In this document: piece by piece, positions 26,892 through 36,068 of the stretch
Numbering within the stretch: position 1 is the stretch's first letter
Layout: each line of letters opens with the position of its first letter
Source of the DNA: Paramixta manurensis
GTDB lineage: Bacteria; Pseudomonadota; Gammaproteobacteria; Enterobacterales; Enterobacteriaceae
Direction of reading: 5' to 3'
DNA length: 64,000 nt
NCBI RefSeq assembly: GCF_013285385.1
Contig: NZ_CP054212.1
Coordinates: 620,001-684,000 of the forward strand
Made by a program: the position numbers and the translations under genes
Notes under the pieces: generated by a model
The model's input: the letters and a program-made list of their open reading frames with translations, nothing else
What the model was told of the DNA's origin: nothing
Databases searched by the model: none

Positions 26892-28028
26892 ATGAGCAAG
26901 TTGAAATCGTCAATTTTGATTGGCGGCGTTGTGCTGTCGGCGTTATCCGCTGCAGCCCATGCGGAGATCGTGGTTTTAGATAAGAACCCACAAAGTGATT
27001 CTTTACTGGCGCCATTAAGTTTACAGGTCGGCGGAAGTATTCGTCCGGAATGGATTTTTAATAATGGCCCGGAGCCGGGTTATTATAAAAATGGTCACGA
27101 TGGCGGCACCCGTTTTCGTTTTGGCGCGGATTATAAATTAACGCAAGATACCTCTGTTATTGGTTATTACGAGTGGGGCGTAGACTTAGCGCACGCGCTA
27201 GACTGGGACGGCCACTATAATACGGACGGCAAGCGTGATTACCAGCGCCAATCCTATGCCGGGATTAAAGATGATCGTTACGGTACTTTGACCTACGGCC
27301 ATCAGTGGGGCATCTACTACTCCGTCATCGGCGTGAAAAGCGACGTGTGGGATAACGATGGTCATGCAGGCGCGACCGGCATTGGCGTGAATGGCGATTT
27401 CGATGGGGCTAACCGTCCGAAAAACAGCATTAAATATACCAATGATTTTGGCCCGGTTAAGTTATATGCCAACTATTTATTACCGGAAGACGAAACCTGG
27501 ATTGGTAATAACCAAACCTATCGCCGTAATAATGGCGGTGGTTTAGGTCTGGATTATAATTTGACCAAAACGCTAACCTTTAGCGCCGCATATAGCGAGA
27601 CTGATGCGACAATTAAGGATAATGCATTTAATAAGAAAGATTATCATCAGCAGATTTCAGGGACGGCATTAACCTGGCAACCGAATAACTGGTATATTGT
27701 GGGTACCGCCAGTTATTATAAGGACTTTGTACCGAGCACCCGTGAAAATACCGTTTCACACTATTTCGCTGGTAGCGGTTATGGTTTGGAAAGCTTTGTC
27801 GGTTACACCTTTAATATCGATAAACCATTCCTGAAATCTATTCAGCCTTACGTGGCGGCAGACTCCCTGCGCCTGAAAGGGGATGAAGATTTCCATGCCA
27901 ACCATGTGTACTTAGGCGCGGGCACCACCATTGGTTACGGTCTCTCGGTCTATGTCGAACGTACGCTGGCAAACAGCTCAGACGGCGAACCGGATTCAAC
28001 CTGGGTTACCGTGTTCTACGATTTCTAA
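26892..28028 (+). CDS. Outer-membrane general porin-like protein
   Basis: This 378-aa protein has a clear signal peptide (23 residues, cleavage AHA|EIV) and alternating beta-strand sequence. RFRFGADYKLTQDTSVIGYYEWGVD, YAGIKDDRYGTLTYGHQWGIYYSV (the porin 'GR(..)TYG.Q' element), NSIKYTND and a C-terminal Phe (TVFYDF) needed for BAM-dependent assembly are visible. It looks like a 16-stranded trimeric porin of the OmpC/F superfamily, though diverged. Its place at the end of the catabolic cluster suggests an outer-membrane entry route for the same substrate. An unusually long AT-rich leader precedes it. Confidence 0.85.
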   Translation: MSKLKSSILIGGVVLSALSAAAHAEIVVLDKNPQSDSLLAPLSLQVGGSIRPEWIFNNGPEPGYYKNGHDGGTRFRFGADYKLTQDTSVIGYYEWGVDLAHALDWDGHYNTDGKRDYQRQSYAGIKDDRYGTLTYGHQWGIYYSVIGVKSDVWDNDGHAGATGIGVNGDFDGANRPKNSIKYTNDFGPVKLYANYLLPEDETWIGNNQTYRRNNGGGLGLDYNLTKTLTFSAAYSETDATIKDNAFNKKDYHQQISGTALTWQPNNWYIVGTASYYKDFVPSTRENTVSHYFAGSGYGLESFVGYTFNIDKPFLKSIQPYVAADSLRLKGDEDFHANHVYLGAGTTIGYGLSVYVERTLANSSDGEPDSTWVTVFYDF

Positions 28029-28055
28029 TCGCAGATCGCTTTCAAGTCTGTAGTG

Positions 28056-28092
28056 CGGGCCGGCAGCATACGTTGTCGGCCCGTTTGTTTTT
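28056..28092 (+). terminator. Terminator after the porin gene
   Basis: Stem CGGGCCGGCA facing TGTCGGCCCG (one mismatch/bulge) with a short loop is followed by TTTGTTTTT. It starts 28 bp past the porin stop codon. Confidence 0.85.
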
Positions 28093-28178
28093 CAACGCCA
28101 GACCGCTAATCCCCCCTGAGCCACAGAATTGTCTTATAATGTGGAGGATTTTTTCTGCCAGGGATGTAACGTTATTCA

Positions 28179-29174
28179 ATGAAAAACTTCAATTTTGTTT
28201 ACTGGCGCAAGATGCTGTTTTGTCTCGCGTGGTTATTCTCATTCCCGGCGTTGGCGGTTAATTGCCAGCGTGCGGCGACACTGATTGAAAATACCCTCTG
28301 TAGTAGCCCTGAATTGCGCTGGCTGGATGATAATTTGCAGCAACGTTATCAACAAGAAATCATTACCAACCCCCAGGTTATCTGGCAACAACAACAAGAG
28401 TGGCAAAAAGCGCGCGATGCCTGTGTTAGCAATGTGTGTTTACAGCGCGCCTATTTACAACGTATTAGCGGCTTATCACAAGCCGATCGTAGCCTTAAAC
28501 TTGAGGGTAGCTGGTGGAATAAAAGCGCGCCAAACGGCAATGGCGGGGTGCTCACCTTCTCCCGCGTTTCGCGCTGGGGTTATGAAATGAGTGCCACCTC
28601 TTGGGCTGGAGTGAACCGCGTTTCGCTTACCGGTGAAGGGCGGTTATTTTACGGTATTAGTTTGGTGGATAACCTGCAAGATGCCAGGGATTGTCGCATT
28701 TTGGTGATTCCGCGTGCGGACGGCACGTTGGATGTCAGCAGTAATAGCGACTATGGCTGCAAAATTTTTGTGCCACAGGGCATTATGTTGGACGGTATCT
28801 ACGTGCGCGCAGATAGCGATCCTCGCCCGGCGGCAAGCTTATTGACCTTAGGTATTTTCCCTACGCGCGAGATGGATGATCGCTTTCGGAAATTGGTCGG
28901 GAATGATTACGAAAACTATGTGAAAACCGCCAATTCGTATGCGTACAGTGATGATCTTGATAATCAGGGCGCGACGGTGATGACCTTAGCGGTGAAAGGT
29001 ATGGCAAACCGTAAGGCGGCGCTAATTCGTTACACATCCAGCGGTAAGATCTGGGCGATGCGGGTTGAGCCGACGCCGGATAATCATTTGAAATTTATCT
29101 ATGTCACTACCGAGGCGGATAAAACGATGATGCCAAAAACCCTTTCGAGTTGGCGGCAGAATTTTCCAGGCTGA
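28179..29174 (+). CDS. Secreted protein with LprI-like (DUF1311) N-terminal domain
   Basis: This 331-aa protein has a signal peptide (cleavage near ALA|VNC, residue about 27). It is followed by a Cys-rich LprI/DUF1311 domain (VNCQRAATLIENTLCSSPELRWLDDNLQQRYQ, then CVSNVCLQRAY), a beta-rich middle domain with Cys pairs, and a C-terminal domain. LprI-type domains include lysozyme inhibitors, but most members are uncharacterised. Cys after AVN does not form a lipobox, so it is probably soluble in the periplasm. It stands alone between the porin terminator and the convergent lfhA gene. Confidence 0.75.
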   Translation: MKNFNFVYWRKMLFCLAWLFSFPALAVNCQRAATLIENTLCSSPELRWLDDNLQQRYQQEIITNPQVIWQQQQEWQKARDACVSNVCLQRAYLQRISGLSQADRSLKLEGSWWNKSAPNGNGGVLTFSRVSRWGYEMSATSWAGVNRVSLTGEGRLFYGISLVDNLQDARDCRILVIPRADGTLDVSSNSDYGCKIFVPQGIMLDGIYVRADSDPRPAASLLTLGIFPTREMDDRFRKLVGNDYENYVKTANSYAYSDDLDNQGATVMTLAVKGMANRKAALIRYTSSGKIWAMRVEPTPDNHLKFIYVTTEADKTMMPKTLSSWRQNFPG

Positions 29175-29197
29175 TCGCCGGCGCAGCGGGGCGCGTT

Positions 29198-31297
29198 TTA
29201 CGCGCCCAACTGCCCAACCACCTTCAACTCAATCTCATCCGGCACTTCGTTATACGACAAAATATGTAACCCACTGGCGAATAACCGCCCGTAGCGCGCC
29301 AGCAAAGGCCGTAATTGCGGCGCAACCAATAACACCGGCGTCAGATTCTGTGCCTTCAGGTTTTCAAAAATAACCGGCATATTGGTTTGTAACTGCGTCA
29401 AAATATTCGGATCAACCGGGAAGCTATCCAGCGCCACTTTCCCTGCCTGCTGCGCCTGGTTCAGCGCACCGAGCAATAAGTTTTCCAGGCCGTTCTCCAG
29501 AGTGAAGGCAGACAGGCGTTTCTTTTCCTGAACCAGCGCCGCCACAATGGCGCGGCGCAGTGCGTAACGCACATCTGACGCCAGCAGCAGCGGATCTTTG
29601 GTGACGGCGGCGCTTTCCAGTAAGGTGGTGGCGATGGTGACAATATCTTTTAGCGATACCTGTTCAATCAACAGCAGGCGATAGACGCGCAATAACTGGC
29701 TAAAATTCAGCGCGTTATTTAAATCTTCCGCCAGCTTGGGCGCCAGTTGCGCCAGACGTTCGTTTAACTGGGTAATATCGTCGTAATTGAATAAGTCCGG
29801 CAGGCTTTCGCGCGCCACCTTATTCACGTGCGTTGCCACCACACTGGCGCAATCCACCACCTGATAGCCAAGATTCAACGCGCGTGCTTTATGTTCCGGG
29901 CTGATCCACACCACCGGTAGCCCCCAGGCGGGATCAATATCAATCACTCCTTCAATTTCGCCATACTGCTCGGCGGTGGCAATCGCCATCAGACGGTCGG
30001 CGTGTACTTCGCCGGTCGCGCTACGAATACCGTTAATATGAATAGCGTATTGCGCGGGTTTGAGACGAAAGTTTTCGCGGATACAAATTTCCGGTAGCAG
30101 AACGCCGCTGGTTTCCGATACCACCTGGCGCACGCCACGCATACGCTGCGTGAGTGGGCTCCCTTTGGCTTTATCCACCAGGGTGACCAGCTTATAGCCG
30201 AGATTCAGGCCAATCGGTTCAATCACCGGGATACTTTGCCAACTGACCGGATGCTCATCGTTTTCGCCGAGTACATCAGCAATCGCCGCCATATCGGTTA
30301 CCGGCTCGGCATCTTTTACCTGTTTACTTTGCCGCCAGGCGGTGAACGCCAGTAAGCCGGTAAAAATGAAAAACACCAGATGCGGCATCCCCGGCACTAT
30401 CGCCAGCACAAACATCACCATCGCGGCGGTGTACAGCGTGCCGGGGCGGGATAGCAGTTGGCGCTTGATGTCCGCCGACATTTCGCCGCCGTCGCTGACG
30501 CGGGTAACAATGATCGCCGCCGCCGTGGCTAACAGCAGGGAAGGGATCTGCGCGACCAACCCATCGCCGATAGTCAGCAGGACATAGACCTCGAAGGCGT
30601 GGCTAACGTCGAGATTGTATTTAAAAATACCGATGCAAATGCCGCCGATCACGTTGATCGCTAAGATCATGATGCCGGCAATCGCATCCCCACGGACAAA
30701 TTTAGAGGCGCCATCCATCGCGCCGTAAAAGTCCGCTTCGCTGGCGACCTCTTTCCGGCGAGTACGCGCCTGTTCCTGATTAATCAACCCGGCGTTGAGA
30801 TCGGCATCAATCGCCATCTGTTTGCCCGGCAATGCATCCAGGGTAAAGCGCGCCGAGACTTCGGAAATGCGCTCCGCTCCTTTGGTCACCACCACAAAGT
30901 TGATGATCATCAAAATGACAAACACCACGAAACCGACCACGAAGTTACCGCCGATCACCACCTGGCCGAAGGCTTCAATCACTTGCCCGGCAGCGCCTGC
31001 ACCCTGGTGACCATTCAGCAATACCACGCGGGTAGAGGCGACATTGAGGCACAGCCGCATGAGGGTAGTAATCAACAAAATGGTTGGGAACAGGGCAAAA
31101 TCGAGCGGGCGTTTACTGTTAACGCTCACCAGCAATACAATCACCGCCAACACGATATTAAAGGTGAAGAGCAGATCCAGCAGCAGTGGCGACAGCGGCA
31201 GAATAACCATCGCCAACATGCTTAACAGTAAAATCGGCACGCCGATATTGAGTTTTCTCAACGCGGCTAAACGGCCAGTAAGCTTAGGAGTTGCCAT
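29198..31297 (-). CDS. lfhA: Lateral flagellar export gate protein LfhA (FlhA)
   Basis: This is a 699-aa FHIPEP-family export gate subunit of the flagellar type III secretion system. About eight TM segments fill residues 15-310, with the FHIPEP signature loop (ARTRRKEVASEADFYGAMDGASKFVRGDAI, near 177-206). A cytosolic nonamer-ring domain fills 330-699. It is the last gene of the minus-strand lfiM-N-P-Q-R-lfhB-lfhA operon and overlaps lfhB by 14 nt. Gene order and the separate lafK-type regulator mark this as the flag-2 (lateral) rather than the primary system. No defect is visible. Confidence 0.93.
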   Translation of the reverse strand: MATPKLTGRLAALRKLNIGVPILLLSMLAMVILPLSPLLLDLLFTFNIVLAVIVLLVSVNSKRPLDFALFPTILLITTLMRLCLNVASTRVVLLNGHQGAGAAGQVIEAFGQVVIGGNFVVGFVVFVILMIINFVVVTKGAERISEVSARFTLDALPGKQMAIDADLNAGLINQEQARTRRKEVASEADFYGAMDGASKFVRGDAIAGIMILAINVIGGICIGIFKYNLDVSHAFEVYVLLTIGDGLVAQIPSLLLATAAAIIVTRVSDGGEMSADIKRQLLSRPGTLYTAAMVMFVLAIVPGMPHLVFFIFTGLLAFTAWRQSKQVKDAEPVTDMAAIADVLGENDEHPVSWQSIPVIEPIGLNLGYKLVTLVDKAKGSPLTQRMRGVRQVVSETSGVLLPEICIRENFRLKPAQYAIHINGIRSATGEVHADRLMAIATAEQYGEIEGVIDIDPAWGLPVVWISPEHKARALNLGYQVVDCASVVATHVNKVARESLPDLFNYDDITQLNERLAQLAPKLAEDLNNALNFSQLLRVYRLLLIEQVSLKDIVTIATTLLESAAVTKDPLLLASDVRYALRRAIVAALVQEKKRLSAFTLENGLENLLLGALNQAQQAGKVALDSFPVDPNILTQLQTNMPVIFENLKAQNLTPVLLVAPQLRPLLARYGRLFASGLHILSYNEVPDEIELKVVGQLGA

Positions 31298-32417
31298 GGG
31301 TTTCCATTACCTCTTGCGGAATCGGGATGCGGGTATTTAACTCGGGTTTATCGCCCTGGCCGGCGCGCCAGGATTTTAATTGCATCACATAGGTCAGCAC
31401 GTGGGCGATAGCGCGGTAGAGCGGAGCGGGGATCTGCTGATTAACCCGTGTGGTGTGGTAAATCGAACGCGCCAGCGGCGGGAATTCGACCACTTCGACC
31501 TGATGTTTTTGCGCCACCTGGCGGATATATAACGCCACTTCATCAACGCCTTTCGCCACGATATAGGGCGCGGCGGCTTTAGTGGCATCATATTTCAATG
31601 CCACCGCAAAGTGGGTGGGGTTAGTGATCACCACATCGGCCTCCGGTACCGTGAGGTTGATCTGCCCGATGGCGAACTGGCGCTGCAACTGACGGATGCG
31701 TCCCTTAATCTGAGGGTTACCGTCATTGTTTTTATGTTCTTCCTTCACTTCCTGTTTGGTCATCCGCATTTTTCGGGCGAACAAGAACTTACTGAGCGGA
31801 ATATCAATCAGCGCGAATAGCGTAATGATGATGACGAATTTCAGCATGATGTCATGGTAAAGCGCCATGCCGCGGCTAACCGCTTGCCATAGCCACAGCA
31901 TTTGTAGCGAGAGCAGGGATGTCAACTCGCTATGAATGGTGTTGTACAACACCGCCAGCAGCACCGCGCATTTCGCCATCATTTTGAGCACATCGGTTAA
32001 ATGGCTTGGGGAACATAGCCGCTTAATTCCCGCCAACGGGCTCAGTTTTTTTATATCCGGCATGAGTTTCGTCAGCGTAAATTGCCAACCACCCGGTACC
32101 AGCGAGGCAACAATCATACTGAGTGGGATCGGCACCAGCGTGAGAATAAACTTCATCAGAATCAACACATGCGTCAGTAGAAACTGATGTAACGCGCCGC
32201 TGTCATCAAGCCGCCCGGCCATCATGCCAACTGCGGTAAAAGAGGCGCCAATAAGCTGCTTATACCAGGGCAAAAAAGTCGTCAGAGTAATAAACGAGGT
32301 AATTAATCCGGCGGCCATCGTCACATCTTTCGAGCGGGGAATTTCCCCCTTTTCTCGCGCCTTTCTTAGTTTACCGGCGGTGGCCTTTTCGCTTTTTTCG
32401 CCGCTGCTCCCGGACAT
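31284..32417 (-). CDS. lfhB: Lateral flagellar export switch protein LfhB (FlhB)
   Basis: This is a 377-aa FlhB-family protein that sets substrate specificity of flagellar export. It has four TM segments (about 33-215) and a cytosolic domain with the self-cleavage motif NPTH at 266-269, intact. The C-terminal tail is rather long. The start overlaps the lfiR stop by one base. Together with LfhA and LfiPQR it makes the export gate at the inner membrane. Confidence 0.95.
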   Translation of the reverse strand: MSGSSGEKSEKATAGKLRKAREKGEIPRSKDVTMAAGLITSFITLTTFLPWYKQLIGASFTAVGMMAGRLDDSGALHQFLLTHVLILMKFILTLVPIPLSMIVASLVPGGWQFTLTKLMPDIKKLSPLAGIKRLCSPSHLTDVLKMMAKCAVLLAVLYNTIHSELTSLLSLQMLWLWQAVSRGMALYHDIMLKFVIIITLFALIDIPLSKFLFARKMRMTKQEVKEEHKNNDGNPQIKGRIRQLQRQFAIGQINLTVPEADVVITNPTHFAVALKYDATKAAAPYIVAKGVDEVALYIRQVAQKHQVEVVEFPPLARSIYHTTRVNQQIPAPLYRAIAHVLTYVMQLKSWRAGQGDKPELNTRIPIPQEVMETHGNS

Positions 32418-33190
32418 CAGGCCCCCCGCAGACGATCAAGCTGCGCCAGGATTTCATTGGTCAGGTGCAGATAGTGGTCGGGAATATGGCTAACCAGCAG
32501 CCCGAGGCAGAACAGACCGAACAGCATACTGATCGGAAAACCGAGGGAAAACAGATTCAGCGTCGGGGAAACGCGGTTCAGCAGGCCAAACACCCCTTGC
32601 ACAATCATCATGATAAATACCGTCGGCATTGCCAGCAGTAGCGCGCTGGCAATTAACCAGCCGACCCCGCTGGTGACAAAACGTAGCGTGGGCGTGGTGA
32701 TCGCCTGGCCCGGCGGCCAGTAAGTAAACCCTTTGTACAGCACGGTAACCAACAATAAGTGGCCGTCCATAGAGAAAAAGATCAGGACGCAAAAGACAAA
32801 AATAATCTGCGCGATCACCGTGGTGGAGACGCCATTGCTGGGATCGTTCATGACCGCCATACCGAGGCCCATATTAAACGAGAGAATATGACCAGCGGTC
32901 TGTAACGCGATAAACACCCACTGCATGATGGTGCCAAACAAAAATCCCCACAGGATCTGCTCGCCGATCAATAACAGCGCCTGCATCGACAATAACGAGG
33001 TCAGATGGATCGGATGCGCCAGCATCGGGGTGATCACAGCCGCCAACGCCAGCGCCGCGCCAATACGGACTTTGCGCGTCAGGGATTTTTGGTCCAGTAC
33101 CGGACAAAAGTGTAGAAACGCGTAGATGCGGATAAACGGCAGGAAACCCGCCAGTAGCGGCGCGATCAGATCGCTAATCGAGATCCCCAT
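32417..33190 (-). CDS. lfiR: Lateral flagellar export protein LfiR (FliR)
   Basis: This is a 257-aa FliR-family component of the FliPQR export pore. Six predicted hydrophobic segments, a motif MNDPSNGVSTTVIAQ near the middle, and a start with ISDLIAPLLAGFLPFIRIYAF are visible. It is preceded directly by lfiQ (stop at 33191) and overlaps lfhB by one base, as in other flagellar clusters. Confidence 0.93.
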   Translation of the reverse strand: MGISISDLIAPLLAGFLPFIRIYAFLHFCPVLDQKSLTRKVRIGAALALAAVITPMLAHPIHLTSLLSMQALLLIGEQILWGFLFGTIMQWVFIALQTAGHILSFNMGLGMAVMNDPSNGVSTTVIAQIIFVFCVLIFFSMDGHLLLVTVLYKGFTYWPPGQAITTPTLRFVTSGVGWLIASALLLAMPTVFIMMIVQGVFGLLNRVSPTLNLFSLGFPISMLFGLFCLGLLVSHIPDHYLHLTNEILAQLDRLRGA

Positions 33191-33463
33191 TTAGCCCACC
33201 AAATGCGCCGCCTGCTGGAAGATCAGTTGGGCGAAGTCGATCAGTTGGGTGATCATCCATTTCCCGGCAAAAATCAGCACCAGCAGCGTGGTCACCAGAC
33301 GCGGTAAAAAACTCAGCGTCTGTTCATTAATTTGCGTGGTGGCCTGGAAGATACTGACCATCAGGCCTACCAGCAGGCTCGGCACAATTGCCACCATCGA
33401 GATGATTAACACCAGCTTGACGCCTTGGGCGACAATATCGCCCGCGATATCGGTCGTCATCAT
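33191..33463 (-). CDS. lfiQ: Lateral flagellar export protein LfiQ (FliQ)
   Basis: This is a 90-aa FliQ-family protein with two TM helices joined by a loop containing SIFQATTQINEQTLSFLPR, the conserved core of the family. It is part of the FliP5Q4R1 export pore. It overlaps lfiP by 4 nt and abuts lfiR, so expression is coupled. Confidence 0.95.
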   Translation of the reverse strand: MMTTDIAGDIVAQGVKLVLIISMVAIVPSLLVGLMVSIFQATTQINEQTLSFLPRLVTTLLVLIFAGKWMITQLIDFAQLIFQQAAHLVG

Positions 33464-34230
33464 AATCCGGCCCCTTGAATGCTGCCAGCCAGCGTACCGA
33501 CGATCATCGACCAGCCGTCACAGAGCACAAACAGCATTAATTTGAACGGGAGCGAGACGATAAGCGGCGATAGCATCATCATCCCCATTGCCATCAATAT
33601 GCTGGCGACAATCAGGTCAATCACTAAAAAGGGGATATAGATCATGAAGCCTATCTGGAAGGCGGTTTTCAGCTCACTAAGTACAAAGGCGGGCACCACG
33701 ATAGTGAGATCTTGCTCCTCCGCCGCACCGCGTGCGTTAGCGATGGTCATGATCTGCTCCAGCGCTTTGGTATTGGTTTGCGCCAGCATATATTTTTTCA
33801 GCGGAACCGTGGCGCTACCGAGCGCTTGCTTCAGGGTAATCTGGTCGTTCTGAAAGGGCACGATGGCATCGTGATAAATATGTAGGCCAACCGGGCGCAT
33901 GACCAACATGGTTAATGCCAGTGCGATACCGGTCAACACTTTGTTCGGCGGGCTTTGTTGTAAGCCCAGCGCCTGACGTAATACCGCCAACACAATGATG
34001 AAGCGGGTAAAGCTGGTCATCATCAGCACCATGATCGGGATCAGCCCGAGCAGGGTCATCAGAATCAAAATTTCAATTTTGACGTTATAGTCTTGTCCGC
34101 TGGCGGTTTGCGCGGCGCTAAATAGCGTCACCGCACCTTCTTGCGCCAACGCCTGCGGAATGCAGAGTAACAACCCGCACAGCAGTAGCACGCGTCGGAA
34201 CCAGACACCGGTCAACAGCGCGCGGTTCAT
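33460..34230 (-). CDS. lfiP: Lateral flagellar export protein LfiP (FliP)
   Basis: This is a 256-aa FliP-family pore subunit with an N-terminal signal peptide (cleavage near ALA|QEG, residue 29), which is usual for FliP. The conserved TSFTRFIIVLAVLRQALGLQQSPPNKVL and the C-terminal MGMMMLSPLIVSLPFKLMLFVLCDGW are both present. It lies between lfiN and lfiQ with 4-nt overlaps on both sides. Confidence 0.96.
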   Translation of the reverse strand: MNRALLTGVWFRRVLLLCGLLLCIPQALAQEGAVTLFSAAQTASGQDYNVKIEILILMTLLGLIPIMVLMMTSFTRFIIVLAVLRQALGLQQSPPNKVLTGIALALTMLVMRPVGLHIYHDAIVPFQNDQITLKQALGSATVPLKKYMLAQTNTKALEQIMTIANARGAAEEQDLTIVVPAFVLSELKTAFQIGFMIYIPFLVIDLIVASILMAMGMMMLSPLIVSLPFKLMLFVLCDGWSMIVGTLAGSIQGAGL

Positions 34231-34607
34231 AACACCAGCTCACCTAATTCTTTGTTATTAAACTCGATAATGCGCAGACCGTATTTATCATTAACCACCA
34301 CCACTTCGGCCTTGCCGAACAGGATGCCGTTAACTTTAATATCCAGCGGTTCGCCAGCCATTTTATCTAACTCAACAATGGATTCGTTATTCACTGCCAT
34401 CAGTTCCGCCAGTGAAATTTCTACCGAAGCGACTTCCAGCGTCAGAGTGACCGGAATCCGGCTAAACAGCGATAGCTTGCGCTTTTTCTCCAGCAGCGCG
34501 CCCTCTTCGGCAACCGCGCCGCCGGGCAGCGCTGTCGCCGGAGATAAATCGAAATCCAGGTTCAAGTCCTGGGGCAAGTCATCCGTATGCTCACTCATAG
34601 TGCTCAT
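34227..34607 (-). CDS. lfiN: Lateral flagellar switch protein LfiN (FliN)
   Basis: This is a FliN-family C-ring protein of about 126 aa. The SpoA domain (about 50-126) carries IPVTLTLEVASVEISLAELM and NGILFGKAEVVVVNDKYGLRI. ATG 34607 (MSTMSEH) is preferred because CAGGA lies just upstream and it begins before the lfiM stop; an ATG at 34598 is equally possible. A longer frame from 34688 only reads through lfiM. It forms the rotor switch with LfiM and LfiG. Confidence 0.9.
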   Translation of the reverse strand: MSTMSEHTDDLPQDLNLDFDLSPATALPGGAVAEEGALLEKKRKLSLFSRIPVTLTLEVASVEISLAELMAVNNESIVELDKMAGEPLDIKVNGILFGKAEVVVVNDKYGLRIIEFNNKELGELVL

Positions 34608-35469
34608 GGTTCCTGTCGGTAAATTCAGAGAAGTAAAGTTTGCTGCGATCTTCTGCGATGACGGCGGTAAACAACGGTTGTTGGCCAACCAGCAGCGGGA
34701 AACGCTCCGGTAGCGCGATCGGTAAAATATCGCCCGGCTTCAGTTTTGCCAGGTCGGCTACGGTCAGCGAAACCTGCGCAAGTCGGCCAATCAGTTTGAC
34801 CGGCAGCGTTGACACCATATTCTCCAGCCGCTTCGGCGCGAAGGTGTCGAGTTGCTGCGCGAGATGCTCATGCCCCTGATGGCCTAGCGAAGCCAGCAAG
34901 GCATCGACATGCGCGCCATCCAACAGCAATGAAAAGTGCCCTTCCTGATCGCCTTCAAGCGCAAAGGTGACGCGATACGACCAATGGCTAATTAATGACG
35001 CCGGATCGGTTTTGATCTCCAGCGCGTCGGCAAAGACATTGCCGTTTAAAATTAGCTCTGCCATTTCCATTGCTAATTTACTCCGCAACCTTTCCTCCGT
35101 TTTGGTCACCGGCGTGTTGTGAAGTTGCGGTGTTTCTTGACACTCTCTGGCTAAGCCATAAAAGTCGTGCAGAATATTCAGTAGCAATTCCCGCTCAATC
35201 TGAAAGGCGATATGACCAAGGCGGGTTGACATCACCTGCGAATATTTTTGCGTTGAATCCATCTCGAACGTCATTTTCTTTAAAGCAATATTGACGCGAA
35301 ATTTCTTCAAAAAATAAATGCTGATATGCGCATCCAGCAAATCGAAACGATTGTTAAATATTTGTGGCACTCGATGCCACGGACGACCGAGTTTGTTCGC
35401 TTTGAGTTCGATCACTTCTGCCAGGTTAGCGTGATTGTAAATTCGAATTTTATTAGTTATTGCCCGCAT
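34591..35469 (-). CDS. lfiM: Lateral flagellar switch protein LfiM (FliM)
   Basis: This is a 292-aa FliM-family protein, shorter than canonical FliM (about 330) and lacking the N-terminal CheY-binding peptide. That fits a lateral flagellum that is not steered by CheY. The C-terminal SpoA domain (about 215-285) has LIGRLAQVSLTVADLAKLKPGDILPI. The middle CheC-like domain is weakly conserved. It is the first gene of the minus-strand export/switch operon and is divergent from lafK over a 600-bp AT-rich gap. Confidence 0.88.
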   Translation of the reverse strand: MRAITNKIRIYNHANLAEVIELKANKLGRPWHRVPQIFNNRFDLLDAHISIYFLKKFRVNIALKKMTFEMDSTQKYSQVMSTRLGHIAFQIERELLLNILHDFYGLARECQETPQLHNTPVTKTEERLRSKLAMEMAELILNGNVFADALEIKTDPASLISHWSYRVTFALEGDQEGHFSLLLDGAHVDALLASLGHQGHEHLAQQLDTFAPKRLENMVSTLPVKLIGRLAQVSLTVADLAKLKPGDILPIALPERFPLLVGQQPLFTAVIAEDRSKLYFSEFTDRNHEHYE

Positions 35470-36068
35470 AGGTTTACCTGAGTAAATGAAGTGAGCTTTC
35501 CGAATAAACAGAGAGCCGACCTAATGGTTCCTTTCGATGAGAATGACAAATGGGTTGCGCTAAAAAAATAAAATTTAAGTTGTCGTGTTCACATGTCGCC
35601 TGTACTTAATGTCAACATCAAAATGTCTATTTTTTCAATCTTCACAAAAGGAGATGAATTAAACCCGTTTTTTAGATGGGCTGCAAGATTGTATGGGTTA
35701 TTAATCGCTTAATTTTTAGCGGTTAATAATGGTTAAATTAATGTTTAATTTATTGAATTTTATAACTTTATTTTTTAATACGCTATTAAAGCTAGCGTTG
35801 CGCTCCTCCCTCGGTATACTTCGCGTTTATTCCTAATCTGCTGGTGATTTTATTCTCACATACTGACGTTCAGCATGTAGAAAAATAGTGGTTTGAATGT
35901 CGATATTTATAACCTCATTTAAACAGTCAGATTACTTCATATCCTTTGCCGTTGAATTTCACACTGAAAAGAAAATCGCTCTTCAGTGACTCTTCATCGG
36001 CGTGATTTACCGATGTGCTGTTTAACCGGAAAGTAGATGCCGGCATTAACTGCAATGGAGCGACACTG
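35470..36068. other. AT-rich divergent region between lfiM and lafK
   Basis: About 600 bp contain no credible gene. The middle (35690-35790) is extremely AT-rich. I looked for a sigma-54 element (TGGCAC-N5-TTGC) on both strands and found none, although LafK-type systems often use one. The promoters for lfiM and lafK must be here. The lafK RBS is GGAG at 36057-36060. Confidence 0.5.

Noticed and set aside
26892..28028. KdgM-type oligogalacturonate porin
   Set aside because: The protein is too long (378 aa versus about 230) and has the general-porin TYG.Q element, so the 16-strand family fits better.
29198..35469. Injectisome (virulence T3SS) export genes
   Set aside because: Gene order lfhA-B-R-Q-P-N-M together with FliE, FliF, FliG, rod, hook and ring genes shows a flagellum.
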